The position numbers and the translations under genes are program-made. Positions 6,489 through 7,106 of a stretch of DNA of 7,106 bases are shown here, piece by piece. Position 1 is the stretch's first letter. The number at the start of each line of letters is the position of its first letter. Source of the stretch: Clostridia bacterium (GTDB taxonomy: Bacteria; Bacillota; Clostridia; Oscillospirales; Acutalibacteraceae); NCBI GenBank assembly GCA_017442445.1, contig JAFRZS010000071.1, positions 1-7,106 of the forward strand, in the 5' to 3' direction. The notes below the pieces were generated by a model. That model had not been told where the DNA came from, ran no database searches, and saw nothing but the letters and a program-made list of their open reading frames with translations.

Positions 6489-6770
6489 TTACTGCTCTGC
6501 GTAAACGCTGACCTTTTTGCGGTCTCTGCCCATACGTTCAAACTTAACAACACCGTCAATAAGTGCGAACAATGTATCATCTGATCCTCTGCCAACATTG
6601 TTGCCGGGATGGATGTGTGTTCCGCGCTGTTTTACAAGGATGTTACCTGCAAGAACGAACTGTCCGTCAGCTCTTTTTGCGCCAAGACGCTTTGATTCTG
6701 AGTCACGACCGTTTCTTGTCGAACCCATACCTTTTTTATGAGCAAATAATTGAATGTTAATTTTAAGCAT
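6489..6770 (-). CDS. rpmA: 50S ribosomal protein L27 with Prp-cleavable N-terminal extension
   Basis: L27 of the large ribosomal subunit; its N-terminal arm reaches toward the peptidyl-transferase centre. The 93 residues read MLKINIQLF-AHKKGMGSTRNGRDSESKRLG, followed by the conserved DGQFVLAGNILVKQRGT and HPGNNVGRGSDDTLFAL blocks. The first nine residues are the Firmicutes extension (consensus LKLNLQFF), cleaved by Prp, predicted after Phe9 to expose Ala-His-Lys-Lys-Gly. The start is ATG 6770 with GGAGG at 6783-6779, spacer 8. A GTG at 6779 is in frame but shares a base with this ribosome binding site, so it is not the start. It overlaps the last codons of the prp frame by 8 nt and is followed by a strong terminator. 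Confidence 0.97.
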   Translation of the reverse strand: MLKINIQLFAHKKGMGSTRNGRDSESKRLGAKRADGQFVLAGNILVKQRGTHIHPGNNVGRGSDDTLFALIDGVVKFERMGRDRKKVSVYAEQ

Positions 6771-6885
6771 TATCGACACCTCCGTAAACTACTTTAATGT
6801 TTTCGGGATATTGTTTTTCAAGTTCCTTCAAATGAACTTCCAATCCCTTTAAAATCTCCTGTGAGTGCTGAACATCGTTTTCCTA
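6763..6885 (-). pseudogene. prp: Amber codon plus in-frame C-terminal continuation of prp
   Basis: Codon 70 of prp is TAG (6885-6883). Reading on in the same frame gives 39 more residues, beginning ENDVQHSQEILKGLEVHLKE and including KQYPENIKVVYGG, then TAA at 6765-6763. This is the long amphipathic helix and final strand typical of the Prp C-terminus. The TAA overlaps the rpmA start (ATGCTTAA), the normal tight prp-rpmA junction. There is no insertion, deletion or frameshift, only one stop codon. Whether the segment is translated depends on whether the TAG is real and read through; it may be a sequencing error. It has no evident start of its own. Confidence 0.8.
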
Positions 6886-7092
6886 CAAATTCAATTTCGT
6901 AAATCCGTCATCGTTAACCGTAATTTCTGCGATAATAAGGAGTACCTCTGTTATCGTATTAACTGCCATGTAAAGAGCAGATGAAACTGCGGCACAAACG
7001 ATATCCTTACCTGATTCATCAAGACCGGAATGACCTGTGGCTTCAAAACCACCGATACCGCCGTTCTTGGTATAGAATGTTACAGTAATCAT
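6883..7092 (-). CDS. prp: Ribosomal-processing cysteine protease Prp, cut short by an in-frame TAG
   Basis: Prp (YsxB) is the cytosolic cysteine protease that trims the N-terminal extension of L27. The 69 residues up to the TAG contain the family core: GHSGLDESGKDIVCAAVSSALYMAVN, with catalytic pair His21 and Cys33, followed by the DDG turn. Prp is normally about 105-112 residues, so this ends early. The next 39 codons stay open in the same frame and look like a Prp C-terminus (described separately at 6763-6885), so the whole frame would be 109 residues. The start is ATG 7092, with an in-frame TAA nine bases upstream; no clear Shine-Dalgarno is visible, so coupling to rplU just outside the window is likely. 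As written, the protein would lack its last helix and strand. Confidence 0.85.
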   Translation of the reverse strand: MITVTFYTKNGGIGGFEATGHSGLDESGKDIVCAAVSSALYMAVNTITEVLLIIAEITVNDDGFTKLNL

Positions 7093-7106
7093 AAGAATTT
7101 ATTATG

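Noticed and set aside
6517..6760. Plus-strand open frames opposite rpmA
   Set aside because: They are antisense shadows of the highly conserved L27 gene, with no ribosome binding site or family resemblance.

Overview
The window looks like a piece of chromosome from an AT-rich, low-GC Gram-positive anaerobe, probably a gut Clostridia (Oscillospiraceae/Ruminococcaceae-like). The main pointer is the prp-rpmA pair at the right end: ribosomal protein L27 carries the Firmicutes-type N-terminal extension that the protease Prp removes. AT-rich codon use, GGAG-type ribosome binding sites and a TTG start on mntP agree with this. The genus is inferred, not seen.

Plus strand, 1-3252. The C-terminal part of an SLC13/ArsB-NhaD-type permease runs in from the left edge. 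After it comes a strong extended -10 promoter and a roughly 90-nt leader that can fold. These drive a tight three-gene operon: a dus-family tRNA-dihydrouridine synthase, a small cytosolic SGNH/GDSL esterase and the manganese exporter MntP. The gaps between the genes are 10 and 12 nt. The operon ends at a 19-bp hairpin that is shared, tail to tail, with the converging glycosidase gene.

Minus strand, 5390-3257. A single-gene unit encodes a cytosolic GH78-like (alpha-L-rhamnosidase-type) glycosidase, with its own promoter and a GGAGG ribosome binding site.

Minus strand, 6429-5401. This is a two-gene HEPN/MNT toxin-antitoxin module (HepT/MntA, type VII). The antitoxin nucleotidyltransferase is fused to an N-terminal XRE-type helix-turn-helix. 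Two copies of an inverted repeat TATGCA-N5-TGCATA, centred 32 bp apart, lie directly upstream, and a further half-site overlaps the -35 box. This looks like a self-regulating module in which the antitoxin is also the repressor.

Minus strand, 7092-6443. The end of an rplU-prp-rpmA ribosomal operon, closed by a strong terminator. The prp frame is interrupted by an in-frame TAG at codon 70. The remaining 39 codons after it stay open, read as a normal Prp C-terminus, and end in the usual overlap with the rpmA start. All eight other genes whose ends are visible stop with TAA or TGA, none with TAG. Because L27 still needs Prp processing, this interrupted frame is the most surprising point in the window. 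It could be a sequencing error, a true nonsense mutation, or TAG readthrough.
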